A stretch of 64,000 nucleotides of DNA from Linum tenue (GCA_946122785.1 CAMGYJ010000002.1:61777703-61841702), one strand, 5' to 3'; positions 32,405 to 45,800 are shown, counted from the first letter of the stretch. Numbers and translations: made by a program. Notes: a model not told the origin generated them from the sequence alone.

Positions 32405-32430
32405 AACCCTAACCCTAACCCTAACCCCCC
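32405..32430. repeat. Short interstitial telomere-like repeat
   Basis: AACCCTAACCCTAACCC continues for about 3.5 units of the 6-bp CCCTAA form. The usual plant telomere unit is the 7-bp CCCTAAA. Confidence 0.85.
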
Positions 32431-32523
32431 TGAACTGCAAGGAAGACTGGGCAGAACAATTTTTATTGGTACAATTTTCGATAGCTGACCATTTGGACAG
32501 AAGATTATAATTCAACCTCCTGT

Positions 32524-34305
32524 TTAGTGGAGGAGATGGTGAACCCACTGTTCGATGACGCCAGGAGAGCCATACCAAGGGCGCTGGGAGTCGTCGGATG
32601 AGCCAATTGGCGAGTGGTAAACTCCGTCCAAGGTAATGTTGAGCGCACCCTCCAAATGGGCTGATTCCTCAGGCACCACTCCATCTCCCCACACGTCTGC
32701 TCTCCCACACACCTGAAAACCACACACACAGACAATGTTATTAACTATCTCACCCAAGTATAATGTACTATTAGATATAAGAGTTGAGGACATCACTTTC
32801 CAACAAAGCTGTTTGTACCTGTTTATAGCCCTGTCCTACGAATCGTGCTCGGAATGTTGGATTCGTGGTGGAGTTGACAACGTCCGCTGCAAGGACCTCA
32901 TCGGTCACAGGGACAACTGGACCAACTTGCTGCTCCTCTGTGTTCCCAACTAGTTTTGTGCCTTTAATATACCTGCATAAGTTTCGCCGGATGACAATGA
33001 AAACCAGATCTCAGCCAACTTTCCGTAAATTTGAATGCATCCCATCATGTTACTAGAGTGAAGATAGCTTTTACCTCCCAGCTACACATACGTATTTAAG
33101 CTGTGGAGTGAAGACAGCTTTGCGGCAATGCTCTTCGACGTAGTAAAGAAGACCCCTTGTTTGATCAATCACCCCAGGAATGCCCTTTGGAGGAGGCCTG
33201 CAAAAAAAACACCAAGCAGCGACGATGCAGTCAGAGAAGGAAACTTCATCTCTTAATCGATCGTCACATTCTACAGCTAGCTGCATTTCCTTGGTTGATG
33301 AACACAGTCCAAATGTAAAACAAACACAAGACTTACAAGTGGGGAGTACCAAGAGTTAACAAGAGGGAGATATCAGACACCCCAAACTCTTCCATGTAGA
33401 CACGAGCAAGCCACCCGCCTGCTGAGTGACCTATCAACGACAGAGTCTCGTCGCCTGCAAAAGTGAAGAACCCAGTTCTGTTCTTTCTGTCAAAAGTTCA
33501 GAGATGACAGATTATGGAAGTTGCATGAAGCAACGAACACAGATTTAACTGGTCTGGAATGCCACCAGTTTGTGTAGTTGAGGTTGATAAACAAAAAACC
33601 CCAACCAACCCTCCTTGCTGGAAATGGGAAACTCTTCATGGATTCAATTCAATGATAAAGAACACAACTTTATTAGATGCAACGTTAACCACCTTGAGCA
33701 AGGGCCTTAGCCTCTTGGACAGCATCATCCACCCTCTTCAAATACCTAACAAAGAAACAAAACAACCACCCAGTTTTACATGGTTATCCAAAATCGTCAA
33801 TCTGACACCCAATCATTCAAAGAGGAAAACCCCTCCTGGTACATAAGAAAAATTAGCCAGAAAGAGGAAAGTAATCCAAGGAGAAGGAACGGGGGAAGGG
33901 AATACCAATCAAGAACAGGGCGAGGCTTGAGAGTGCCACTCCAGTAACTAGGGTCCAAAAGACCAGCGGCATTTCTGAGCCAATCAACTCTGCTCACCTT
34001 GGCCACCACCGTGGGCACTCCATACTCTCCCTGCAGCGTCAATTGCAGAGATGCATAGTCAGCCGAGTTGTTCCCCAAACCCTGCAATCAAGCAAGCAAC
34101 ATCATCCAGCAGCCAATCAGCCCAGAGTGTTCCTCCACAAAGTATATATAGTGGCATGTAGGAAGGCAATGTGAGTGTTTGTATTTACGGGGAGAATGAC
34201 GGCTGTGCGAGGAATGCTAGTAGAAGAAGAAGAAGAAGAAGGAGGAGGAGGGTGAGGTTTCGAAGTGGGTGTATTTCTGACCCTGAGAGAGAAAGCCATG
34301 GCCAT
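32524..34305 (-). CDS. Alpha/beta hydrolase (lipase-like)
   Basis: Seven exons: 34305-34189, 34081-33906, 33745-33693, 33454-33337, 33197-33075, 32972-32819 and 32712-32524, giving 309 residues. The N-terminus (MAMAFSLRVRNT plus a Pro/Ser-rich run) could be a plastid transit peptide. Then come VILPGLGNNSADY, the nucleophile elbow GHSAGGWLARVY (Ser about residue 125), PKGIPGVIDQTRGLLYY, WGDGVVPEESAHLEGA and DGVYHSP, which supply likely catalytic Asp and His. This matches a conserved plant alpha/beta-hydrolase family related to PGAP1/lipase-type folds. The substrate is not known to me. A GAA microsatellite inside exon 1 encodes the Ser run. The gene is convergent with the SWIB gene. Confidence 0.92.
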
Positions 34306-34679
34306 GACGGCTATCTCTCTGTTTGCCTGTGTGGTTTTCTTTTGTTCCTACTTCCTTGCTTGGTTTTGGGGTTGGTCTGTCTCCGGGGAATTCTTTGTTG
34401 TTGTGCGCCAACCCAAAGATTTTCACAGCTCTATCCCCTACCAGTCGAGCAAAACCTCAAATATGTTGAGGATTGCATGTCTGTTTTCGTGACACGTGGG
34501 AACACTTTTTATTTAGGAGTAAGTGGTAATATTTTATTTGGTTGATACACTAGTTTCATCTCAAGTTTAGGCAAGTCTTAGTTCAGTTCTGACCATATTT
34601 TTTAAATAAGATATTTACGGTCTATTTTTTAAAACTATTGGACAAATTTGACATCTGGTACGGGTTGATTGTCTGAATT
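34306..34679. other. Upstream region of the hydrolase gene
   Basis: Presumed promoter and 5' UTR of the hydrolase on the minus strand. The small + strand frames here are shadows. Confidence 0.5.
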
Positions 34680-37600
34680 GACGAAGGGATGATAATAGAG
34701 ATGTCATAAATTTTGAAATGTTTGGTGAGAGTATAATTTATTGTGTTTGCTATGTATAACTTATATCCAAATAAATATGTTTATATCTATATCATGCGAA
34801 ACAAACTATTTTTTCTTACCACATCGTTCATTTATTAGAAAGTAAAGCTCTTGATATTTGAAAAGAAAAGTGAGACAATCGCCGAGCCTGGTAACGAAGG
34901 CCTGTAACTCAAGTGAGGGCAACAAGGTGATAGAATATTGGCAGATTTGTGAGGTCGGATCTGTTGTGGCTGAATGCTAGTTTGCCCATTCCAAGCATGG
35001 AGTTGACTAGAGTTTCATCAACGAAGGTGGACGAGACTCTCTCTCCTAAAGTGGAGGGGATTGCGTGAGACTGGTTTCACAGAGCAACGATAACCTCCCA
35101 CTCTAAGCAGTGGAAGGAGAACATACTAGTACCACAATGGTCCACGTGACTTCGTATATCGCCTTAACTAAACTATCACTTTTGTTCATACCTTTATTTT
35201 CTCTTAATTATCTTCAACAATACACATGAATCAAATATCACATTTTCAGAGCTAGTAACGTGATCACTAAACAAGTTCAATCCTCCATCGATTTCCAAGT
35301 TTCACATCATATATCTCCTCACATGATGGTGAGGGAATATAACAAATTAGAGTGAGCATTAGAGAATTATTCTGAACAATCTCAACACTATTTCTATAGT
35401 TATAATTATTCACATTCTTGGAGCATAGAAAATGTTGTGAAGTTTGAATTCCAATATATTAGAAAACATATTGTATAAGATGAAATGAAAATTCATGTGA
35501 CTATAGTTTCACATACTAACAAAAACATTTGCAAATTATCCTTAAGACATCCTTGATGTACCATACATGCACTCGAAAATGAACTTGTTTGCCACACTCC
35601 CACAAACACACAGAAATACGGAACCGGAAACACCTATTATCCCACCCTCTACCTAGTAATGACGTCCATTATGATCAATAAATGTGTTAGAAGGGAGTTG
35701 AAAACTTTGTTAGGCTAAACCGTCATGTTTTTTCGATACAGAAATGCTATTCTTACTCTCCGGCAGCCAGCCCGGATGTTTCCCAATCCATTGAACGAAC
35801 GGGGTAAGATGCCACTGGAGGTAGATAATGGAACTAATGGTGATATAGATGATCCCAACCACAACACCCACGTAAAACTTCCGTGAAACCATAATTTAAG
35901 AACAAAATAGGTAGCCCGACATAAATTAAAAGTATCCTTATGTTATTTAAAAAATGCTTAAAAATATGTATTGATCAACAAACTAATAGGTGGAATTTTT
36001 TTAAAGAATTTTCAAGATTCATTGAGTAAAGCAAGGAGGACATTAATAAGATTTTGGAATAAGTAGATAAAACTTTAACGATAGATCTCTTTCCAATTCT
36101 CATTCTCATTAGAGAATGAAAAACAAAATTTGGAAAAATTATGCTATAAACAATAAATAAACCACATATAGGAATACATTAAAATGAAAATATCGCAAAG
36201 GAAGAAAACGAATGTATGAGACGAAAGATAAGATATAAAAAATGTTGAACTTGATAAGAAATTCGATTGCCTTCTAGTATTCAAGATGTATCAATAGCTT
36301 CCTTACATAAATTGATTAAGGGAAGATAATAGAGATGACATAAATTTTGAAATGTTTGGTGAGAGTATAATTTATTGTGTTTGCTATGTATAACTTACAT
36401 CCAAATAATTATGTCTATATTTATATAATGCGAAACTAACAATTTTTTCTTACCACATCGTTTATTTATTAGTAAGTAAAGCTCTTGATATTTGAAAAGA
36501 AAAGTGAGACAATCGCCGAGCCTGGTAACGAAGGCCTGTAACTCAAGTGAGGGCAACAAGGTGATAGAATATTGGAAGATTTGTGGGGTCGGATCTGTTG
36601 TGGCTGAATGATAGTTTGCCCATTCCAAGCATGGAGTTGACTAGAGTTTCATCAACGAAGGTGGATGAGACTCTCTCTCCTAAAGTGGAGGGGATTGCGT
36701 GAGACTGGTTTCACAGAGCAACGATAACCTCCCACTCTAAGCAGTGGAAGGACAACATACTAGTACCACAAGGGTCCTTGTGACTTCATATGTCGCCTTA
36801 ACTAAACTATCACTTTTGTTCATACCTTTATTTTCTCTTAATTATCTTCAGGAATACACATGAATCAAATATCACATTTCCAGAACTAGTAATGTGGTCA
36901 CTAAACAAGTTCAATCCTCCATCGATTTGCAAGTTTCCCATCATATATCTCCTTACATGATGGTGAAGGAATATAACAAATTAGAGTGAGCATTGGAGAA
37001 TTATTCTGAACAATCTCAACACTTTCTATAGTTATAATTATTCACATTCTTGGAGCATAGAAAATGCTGTGAAGTTTGAATTCTAATATATTAGAAAACA
37101 TATTGTATAAGATGAAGCGAAAAATTCATGTGACTATTGTGTCACATACCAACAAAAACATTTGCAAATAATCCTTAAGGAATCCTTGATGTATCATGCA
37201 TGCACTCGAAAATGAACTTGTTTGCCACACTCCCACAAACACACAGAAATACGGAACCGCAAACACCTATTATCCCACCCTCTACCCAGTAATGACATCT
37301 ATTATGATCAATAAATGTGTTAGAAGGGAGTTGGAAACTTTGTTAGGCTAAGTGAGACGCCACTGGAGGTAGATAATGTAACCAATACTGACATAGATGA
37401 TCCCAACCACAACACCCACATAAAAACCTTCGCGAAACCTCAATTTAAGAACAAAATAGGTAGCCCATAAGCCCTAAATAAGCTTACATTGTTTAAAAAA
37501 TTCTCAAAAATATGTATTGATCAACAAACCAATAGGTGGCAAAACATTCATGAATTTTCAAGATTTATTTAAGGAGTAAGGAGCAAATTAATAAGATTTT

Positions 37601-39680
37601 GGAAGAAGTAGATAATTCTTTGACGGTAAATCTCTTGGAAATTCTCATACTCACCGAAGAACGATAAAGTAAATTTTGAAAATTGTACTAAGAACAATAG
37701 ATAAACAATATATAGGATTACATTAAAATGAAAAAATTGCAAAGGAAGAAAATATATAAAAAATGTCGAACAAGATAAGAAATATGAGTGGATCTTAGTC
37801 TTCCAGGTATATCAATGGGTCCCTTACATATATTGATTAAGAGAAAATAACATATATGGTATAACTTTTGAAATTTTGGCGCGAAAAAAATTTACTGTGT
37901 TTACTATGCATAACTTACAAACAAATGACTATGTTAAAATGTCTGTGTTTATATCATGCCAAACAGTGCACAGTGCAACGATACTCTCCCACTGTAAGCA
38001 GTGGAAGGATAACATACTAGTACCACAAGGGTCCACGTGACTTTGTATGTCACCTTAACTAAACTATTGTTCATACCTTTATTTTCTGTTAATTATCTTT
38101 AGCAATACACATGAATCAAATATCACATTTCCATAACTAGTAACATGATCACTAAACAAGTTCAATCCTCCATCGATTTGCATTCTTCACATCATATATC
38201 TCCTTACATAATGTCGAGGAATATAACAAATTATAGAGAGCATTGGACAATGACCTGAACAATCTCGACACTGTTACTATAGTTATGATTATTCACTTTC
38301 TTGGAGCATAGAAAATTCTTTGAAGTTTGAAGTCAAATATATTAGAAAACATATTGTATAAGATGAATTGAAAGTCATGTGAATGGGGTGTCACATACCA
38401 ACAAAATCATTTGCAGAGGATCTTTAAGGCATCCTTGATGTACAATGCATGCACTCGAAAATGAACTTGCATTGTTTGCCACAGTCCCACAAACATACAC
38501 AGAAACACAGAACGAGAAACACTCATGATCCCACCCTCTCCTAGTAATGACGTCTATTATCATCAATAAATTTGATAGAAGGGAGTTGGCAACTTTGTTA
38601 ACCTAAGAGAGATGTCACATGAGGTACATAACGGAACCAATGGTGACATACATGATCCCAACCAGAACACCCACATAAAAACCTTCGTGAAACCTCAATT
38701 TAAGAACAAAACAGGTAGCCAATAAGACATAAACTAAAAGTATGCTTACGTTGTTTAAAAAATTCTCAAAAAAGTATGTATCAATCTACAAACCAATAGG
38801 TGGAATAAAATTTATGAATTTTCAAGATTTATTGAATGAGGTGAATAGGAAATTAATAAGATTTTGGAAGAATTAGATAAACCTGTGACAATAGATATCT
38901 TTACAATTCTCATTCTCACCGGAGGACCATATACGAAAATTTAAAAAATTATTCTAGGAACAATAGATAAACCATATATAAGATTACATTAAAATGAAAA
39001 TATCACAAAGAAAGAAAATGAACTTATGAGACTAAAGAAAAGATATTAAAAAAATGTCCAACGGGATAAGCAATTTTAGTGCCTCTTAGTCTTCAAGATG
39101 TATCAATGGCTCCCTAGCAGAAATTGTTTCAGGGAAAGTAACAGAGATGACAAAACTTTTGAATTTTTTGGTGCGAGTATAATTCATTTTGTTTACTATC
39201 TATAACTTACATCTAAATGACGATGATAAAATGTCTATGTTTATATCATGCTAAAAAAAACTATTTTTATTACCACATTGTTTATTTATTAGAAAGTAAA
39301 CCTCTTGATATTTGAAAAGAAAAGTGAGACAATTGCTGAGCCTGGTAACGAAGGCTTGTAACTCAAGTAAGGGCAACAAGGTGATAGAATATTGGCAGAT
39401 TTGTGAGATCGGATTTGTTGTGGCTTAATGCTAGTTTGCCCATTCCAAGCATGGAGTTGACCTGAGTTTCATCAACAAAGGTGGACGAGACTCTCTCTCC
39501 TAAAGCGGAGGGGATTGCGTGAGACTGGTTTCACAGAGCAACGATAACCTCCCACTCTAAGCAGTGGAAGGACAACATACTAGTACCACAAGGGTCCACA
39601 TGACTTCGTATGTCGCCTTAACTAAACTATCACTTTTTTCATACCTTTATTTTCTCTTTTTTATCTTTCGCAATAAACAT
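34680..39680. repeat. Four-unit tandem array, units of about 1.3-1.6 kb
   Basis: Homologous units start near 34680, 36316, 37835 and 39126, giving spacings of about 1636, 1519 and 1291 bp; the fourth unit is cut at about 39680. Units 1, 2 and 4 share a well-conserved block (GAGCCTGGTAACGAAGGC near 34889, 36519 and 39339). Unit 3 lacks about 270 bp of it, and unit 4 is truncated after it. On the minus strand unit 1 has a 60-residue frame (35710-35892) with one membrane-like segment (VGIIYITISSIIYLQW) that is preserved but broken in units 2 and 3. I do not recognise the source. It may be a decayed, locally amplified gene or transposon. Confidence 0.85.
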
Positions 39681-40663
39681 AATTTGCTGAGTTTCTTCGA
39701 TGAAAAAAAATGAAATTGTTGAATAACATCAAAAGTGATATTCAAGTCAGAAATGGCTAGCCCCTTTCAGAGGAGAAACTAGCCTTGGCAGAATGAGTGT
39801 CCTAACAAAATTCTGAGTTTCATCCATATTTAAGATGAGATAATGCATGATCAAGTTTACACATAACTGCAAACATGGTGATGGAAGGAAAAAGTTTCAT
39901 TGATGTTGGATTAGCAGAAGTCGTGAAAAACAACAGGGACAAAATTACTTCACCACAAATCAAGAAAAGGGCGACGAGCCGACGATGGACAAGTTTTCGC
40001 CCCTATCAAATATGGGAACTCTTTCTTATTGGAACTGAGAAAATCATTACCACAAATCCAAACAACCCTCGAGTTCCAAACAAAATATGACGAGAATAAA
40101 AAACAATACACGATGGAAAAGGTCTTAAGATTCAAATTTCTTAAGGCAGTTGCAGAAATAATCATTGCCAAGGCAGATGATCTAGTGGTACTTAAGTCGT
40201 GAAAAGTCTTTATGGTTCCCCGAACCAAAGTCATCTGTTATATGGACTCTGAAGTGGTGAAGAATGGAAAGGAAGAAATAATGGACCTCCTGCTAAGAAT
40301 TTGGGATATAGATTCTACTCTCAACTTTCATCCGAAAACAAATTGTTGTGTGGACGAATGCCAGAAAAAATGCTAAAGAACATGTTTTTTCAAGAAAGCA
40401 CAATAACATGCGTAGTTCGTCCCCATAAAATAACATGTAGCACTCGTCCAGTCTTTCATATATGTTCAGAGGAATCTAAATAATGTGAGTGTAGTATATT
40501 GTGAGACGGCAAACAATACGAGAGGTACCAACTGTATATAAAGCTACCTTGTACATTGTTTATTTCTCTAGTTTTAGGAGGGAGTCTTGTAAAGAAGAAC
40601 AGAGAACGAACAAAGGTCGAGAAGAGAGTATTATGTAATTTTCTTCTCTGTTTAAATCTTAAT
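39681..40663. other. Intergenic DNA
   Basis: No gene I can support. Short frames without motifs. Confidence 0.5.
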
Positions 40664-40673
40664 CTCAATAATC

Positions 40674-42127
40674 GGGTTAATTGCAACGATGGTCACTGGG
40701 TTTACTAAAACCGTTCATGTTTGGTCACTGTAAATATTTAATTTCATTCATGGTCACTAAGATTAGTTCAATAGTTCAAGTTTGGTCACTCTCCGTTAGT
40801 TTTTGCTGATGTGGCAGTCAACTATTATAGTTGACCGTTAAATGAGTGACGTGGCCATTAAAAAAATAATAAAATTTAAAAATTTACAATTTCCACCTCA
40901 TTTTACAACTATTAAAAAATAAAAATAAAAGTTACCTCCGCCATCTACATCACCGTGGCCATGACGCGATCGTCTCCGCCGCCGGAGGAAGTACTTGGTG
41001 GAGGGACTTGGAGGAGCCATTGATGAATGGCAAAGTTGTGAGCTGTAGCAGTGGGGAAGAAACGGATGGAAATGAAGAAGACAGCAGCAATGGGTCGATA
41101 GGAATGGTGCTTCTCAGCACTGCTGTCGCGGTTTGTGGCTCTTTCGAGTTTGGCTCTTGTGTAAGTCTGCACCTCCCAACTGATTCACTTGCTCACATGG
41201 TTGGAAAGAAAGTTTGGATCTTTACTGTGTGTGAGAAAGAGGCAGTTTTAGGAATCAGAGAAGTAGGGGGGCCAGGGTTTCTTTCTTTCTTTGAATCAAT
41301 GGTTTTTACTAAGTGGGTTTTTGTGTGTCTGTGTTTCATCTGGGATAGGAACGAAAATGAAATTCCCCTCAGGAAAAAATTATATGCAAAAGGGTGGGGA
41401 AAGAAGGTAAAAGGAAAGGTTTGTTTAGCTTAAGCTATTATTTTGATAGGTTGGTTACTCTGCACCTGTTCAGTCTGCAATTAGTGAAGATCTCAACCTG
41501 TCTTTGCCTAGGTAATGCACCTTTCCTTCCCCTCCAGTTTTCTTCTTTCTCTTGCTCATCATACTCAGACACTGAAACACTCTGTTTCCATCTCCCCTGC
41601 TTCAGTACTCCATGTTCAGCTCGATACTGACAATTGGAGCCATGCTTGGAGCTGTAACCAGCGGCAGAACTACAGACTTCATCGACCGAAAAGGGGTGAG
41701 TTTTAGTACTCCATAGCTATGGAATAAGAATCATAATACAGAGTGTGAGTGAAATCTAAATTCCTCATGTTTCTATGTTTTTGACAAAGCACAGGCAATG
41801 AGGATGTCCGCTATGCTCTGCATAATGGGATGGCGGCGGATCATGGCCACGGTAGCTTAGATGGCGGAGGTAAGTTTTATTTTTATTTTTTAATAGTTGT
41901 AAAATGAGGTGGAAATTGTAAATATTTAAATTTTATTATTTTATTATTTTTTAATGGCCACGTCACTCATTTAACGGTCAACTATAATAGTTGACTGCCA
42001 CATCAGCAAAAACTAACGGAGACTAACGGAGAGTGACTAAACTTGAACTATTGAACTAATCTTAGTTCAATAGTGACCAAACATGAACGGTTTTAATAAA
42101 CCTAGTGACCATCCTTGCAATTAACCC
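40674..42127. mobile_element. Pack-MULE 3, carrying ERD6-like sugar-transporter exons
   Basis: A 1454-bp element with inverted repeats of about 290 bp (to about 40963, and from about 41838), ends GGGTTAATTGCAACGATGG / GTCCTTGCAATTAACCC-type, and a perfect 10-bp duplication CTCAATAATC (40664-40673 and 42128-42137). The ends are clearly related to Pack-MULE 1 (shared GGGTTAATTGCA, TTCATGTTTGGTCACTG and GATGTGGCAGTCAAC). It encodes no transposase. The core is a spliced-gene fragment on the plus strand. Confidence 0.94.
41008..41838 (+). pseudogene. Captured exons 1-4 (part) of an ERD6-like sugar transporter
   Basis: Four exon pieces are separated by recognisable introns with GT/AG borders: about 41008-41160 (EEPLMNGKVV ... 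AVAVCGSFEFGSC), 41450-41511 (VGYSAPVQSAISEDLNLSLP), 41606-41695 (YSMFSSILTIGAMLGAV, TSGRTTDFIDRKG) and 41795 to about 41838 (AMRMSAMLCIMGW). Joined, they match the N-terminal cytoplasmic tail and first membrane helices of ERD6-like (monosaccharide transporter, MFS) proteins. The initiator Met seems replaced by TTG, and the last exon is cut where the TIR begins. About 9-10 of the 12 helices are missing, so no transporter can be made. Introns show that genomic DNA, not cDNA, was captured. Confidence 0.88.
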
Positions 42128-42137
42128 CTCAATAATC

Positions 42138-42806
42138 ATGTCATCCCTTGCTGCAAAATTACATTTTCAATGAACAATTAACTCTTTAGATTTTCAATTA
42201 TCATGTCATCTCCTTCCCTACTTTAGTGAATGAAATGCACCCACCAAGTTCAATTGCTCTCCCAAACCAAATTACCAAACATGGCATGCAATCCCTTGCG
42301 GAAGAGAATAGATTACATACTTAGGTACCCAGCTCGACTTATGCCATTAGCAGTCCATGACTCAAGGGAAACCCTCAAAACCAAAAACACCGAGCAAACA
42401 AAACATGCTTGGATATGTTTGTATTCCCCCTGGGCCAATATAAAACACAAAACAAACACATTTTGCCCATCCATCCACCCTTGTAACTAAGCAGCTACTG
42501 AATATTTGTAAGCTAAACAGGGGAGGAAGCGTTCACCAGACACAGCATCTAACAGTTATGGTACAAGAACAGAAAGTTGAATCAAGCCAGTTACATCTAT
42601 GTGGGAAAATTTGCACAATCCCACCATCAACGACCCCTACCACCCACTACAAATTCTGCTTAAAGGTGGACATTAAAGTGGGTCCTATTACTTTAAACGA
42701 TATTTATACACAGAATATGGTCAAGTTACTATCTCCTGGTGCTAAATGGCCTTGCAGAGGCTTTCCTCACTTCTGTCGGTCTCTCTAACGAGCCTTTTCA
42801 ATAAGC
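42138..42806. other. 3' flank of the CID-domain gene
   Basis: Presumed 3' UTR (minus strand) and intergenic DNA. Confidence 0.5.
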
Positions 42807-45800
42807 TTACTGTCTAGGTACTGGAGGTGTAGTTGCCTGGTGGATTTGACCATAGAAGCCCCCTATCCCCGGTGGCCTATAGTATCCTCCACTTGTTGCT
42901 GGTGTCTGCTGCTGTTGTTGCTGTTGTTGTTGTTGCTGTGGCGGCTCCAGAGGCTGCAATTGCTGCAGTGAGGTAGGCTGCCCCGCCAAGCTGCTTAACT
43001 CAAAATTTGGAGGCGGCATAGTGGGTGGAGGAGGAAAGTTGCCACTAGCTCCATACCCATAAGGTGGCATCATGCTAGCAGCCATCATACCACCAGGCTG
43101 CTGCATGTATTGGTTTGCTGGTGTGCTAGTTTGGGACATTGGAGGCGGAGGAGGTGGGAATGGTGGCTGCAAAGAGCCAAATGAAGCCGCTTGTATCTGG
43201 TTGGTTGAAGCCACAGAGGAGAAAAAGGCCGCCATATTGTTGTTTGAATCGGTCTCAGATGTCCGTTGCTCTAATCTAGGCCGTTTCTCTGGGGGGAAAA
43301 CATCAGCAAATCCTGCCGACTTGAAGGTCCCATTTAATTCTTCAGCAACAAGGGACGAGAGGACGGATGTTAGCATTTGTGCTGATGATGAGGAGGCGGA
43401 GAGTTTAGCAGCAACAGCTGCGGCAGCTGATTTCTTGCTTTCTTCATCAGCAGCAGGAGGTTGGAGAGGCGCAGCAAAGGAAACTGCTGCTGCAGACTGT
43501 GAGACTGGAGTAGGCTGAGGTGGAGGCGGGGTGCTTGTTGTTGTTGTTGGCCGTCCTGGTGAAGAAGAAATGAGTTCAACTCCTCTTGTTCCATCTGATG
43601 CTGAGGTGGTGGTTGTAGCTGATGGGCCGGGTACAAATACAGTTGCTAACCTCTTCCTTAAATTGCTAGATTGTTCGATGTGACCTCTCACAACCTGTAA
43701 AGAAAAGCATATCAGCCTCAACCATTACTATACAGAAGAGTGCCACAAAGTAGCAGCAGGGCAAGAATGTCATTGGTATATTATATTGAAATCGGTGGAC
43801 AGTGAACATAGAGGGGCTGTTTGGGTGATGCTGGGTTTGATGGCATCAATACAGCCCCACAGATATGGAAAACCTTCTCCCGCATGTGGGTTGTTTGAAA
43901 TCCATCCACCATAATGTCTGATTGTCATTTTACCAACTTTTATTGATCCGGGGGGAAGATGAGTGCCAAGTATATTAGTTGTTATTATGACCAATTTGCA
44001 CTTCAGTAAGTAGATAAAGGATGGAAAAAATGACTTTCATGACTGACCAGCACAGACGAAGAACTTATCAGAGTAAATTATCTGTTTGAACTAAAAGCTA
44101 GTTGTATGCCCGTTTTGTTTTAACCAACGTCCAAAAATAAATTAACGAGATCATCTCAAAACTTGTACTAGAAGCTATAGCAAGACCTCGTGAAAGTTCT
44201 CTATCCTCATTATGGCAGTAGCTTTCTCTACCAGCTGTTACTTTACACTACCAAGCTTAAGTTTAAACAAATTCTACTGCATTCTAGACGCATATCAGCT
44301 GTCAACGCACCATGTCAAGTCATGTATAGATTACCTCAAACATAGCTCTAAAATAATAAATAATAAATATCAAGCTCTTTGATGACATGAGTCATTATTT
44401 TGGATGCGAATGCCAAGAAGAGCAGATAATGCTAATTAACCTGCAATGGCAGAGACTACTGACCCTCTTCTTGTTTGTTCCTAGAAGTCTAGCCGTCTGT
44501 TCCTAGACTCCTGACGCTGTTCTTCTTGTTTCGCATCCATCCATGGAGGGATACAATTTTCAGGGATCACTCTAGGGTTTTTCTTTCTTACTATAGCTAA
44601 CAATACAGAAGTGGAGTCTCAACTTATATAGTCCTGATCTCTATGGATGGACGTGAAAATGATTTTGGGAATGACCATTGCGTCAGCCAATCACTAAAAG
44701 AAACTAACTAAACGCTTCTACCAACAGAAACCATAATGGCCAGGCGAACATAACATTCAGATGCTGTCTAAACAGGCAAGAGTCAAAACTAAATAGGTAG
44801 CCGCTAATGGGATAATTCAAATTTCAAAGACTTGGGAGGTTGAGAATAAAAAAAGACTAAACAGATGGAAACCTTGTTATCCAAGATTAAATTGTGGGGT
44901 GAAAGAGAGTATAAAGATAAAAAAATAGTACTCTCAATATCCAGTGTTTACCATGTACAGGTAGACATTGAAACAAGAATGAGGGGACTATGTTAGTGAC
45001 CTTAATTTAACGGAGAAGTACAGGAATTCTTACTTGCAACTGAGAATGAACGATGTCAAACTTCGACTCCTGAAATGTGCAAGGTAACTTAGAATGAAAT
45101 TCATATCAAAACATTGATGAAGACTTAAAATTGAAAAATTCTTACAGACTTACTTGTTCTTTAAGTGCTTCTTTAAGCTGTGAAATCAAAGTCGAATGTA
45201 AATTTTCAGCAGTTTCAAGCTGGCCAGCACACTGCTGAAGGACATTTTCCTGCATCTGTAACTCATCCATCAACGCGGAACCAGGCTGATTTCCTGAGAA
45301 ACCGTGAATGGACAAAGGTTCAATATGAGCAAACTTAGTAAATTATTTTCCTGAAGATAATGCAGTGAGTAAATGTAAACAGTTCTAGGAGGCAGTAATA
45401 GCTTATTTTCGTCAAGTGAAAAATTAACAGAAACAATAATTCCCAGTTCACCAAGGGCCAAGGCACTTGGAGGTTTAACAAAGCTTCACAAAATTCTAAA
45501 GCCACTGCAATTTTCCAGCGTAGATACCACAATGAGAAAATGAATGTTGACAATTTCCTCATATCCTTAAAAAGGATAATTCTACCAATGAGCCATCAGC
45601 GCGAACATAAGATGAGAACACAGCAACTAATCAGAAAACACTATCAAAGCATAGTTCCATTAAAATAAAATAAAGATACTAATCAATACTGACATCTAAT
45701 GTCTTCAATTCAATTATTGTTTTAATTCATTGATACATCATATAATATATGTACAACCCCTGAAACAAACTTGTAGCTTATGGAGGAGGTAAGTATAACA

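Noticed and set aside
35710..35892. 60-residue membrane-like frame as a gene
   Set aside because: Present only as broken versions in the other tandem units and without a recognisable family; kept as a note in the array entry.
43072..43518. 148-residue frame on the + strand
   Set aside because: Antisense shadow of the last exon of the CID gene.
43815..43950. MITE in the last intron of the CID gene (GGGGCTGTTTGGGTG start)
   Set aside because: The start looks like a PIF-type end but I could not find a matching inverted end or target duplication.
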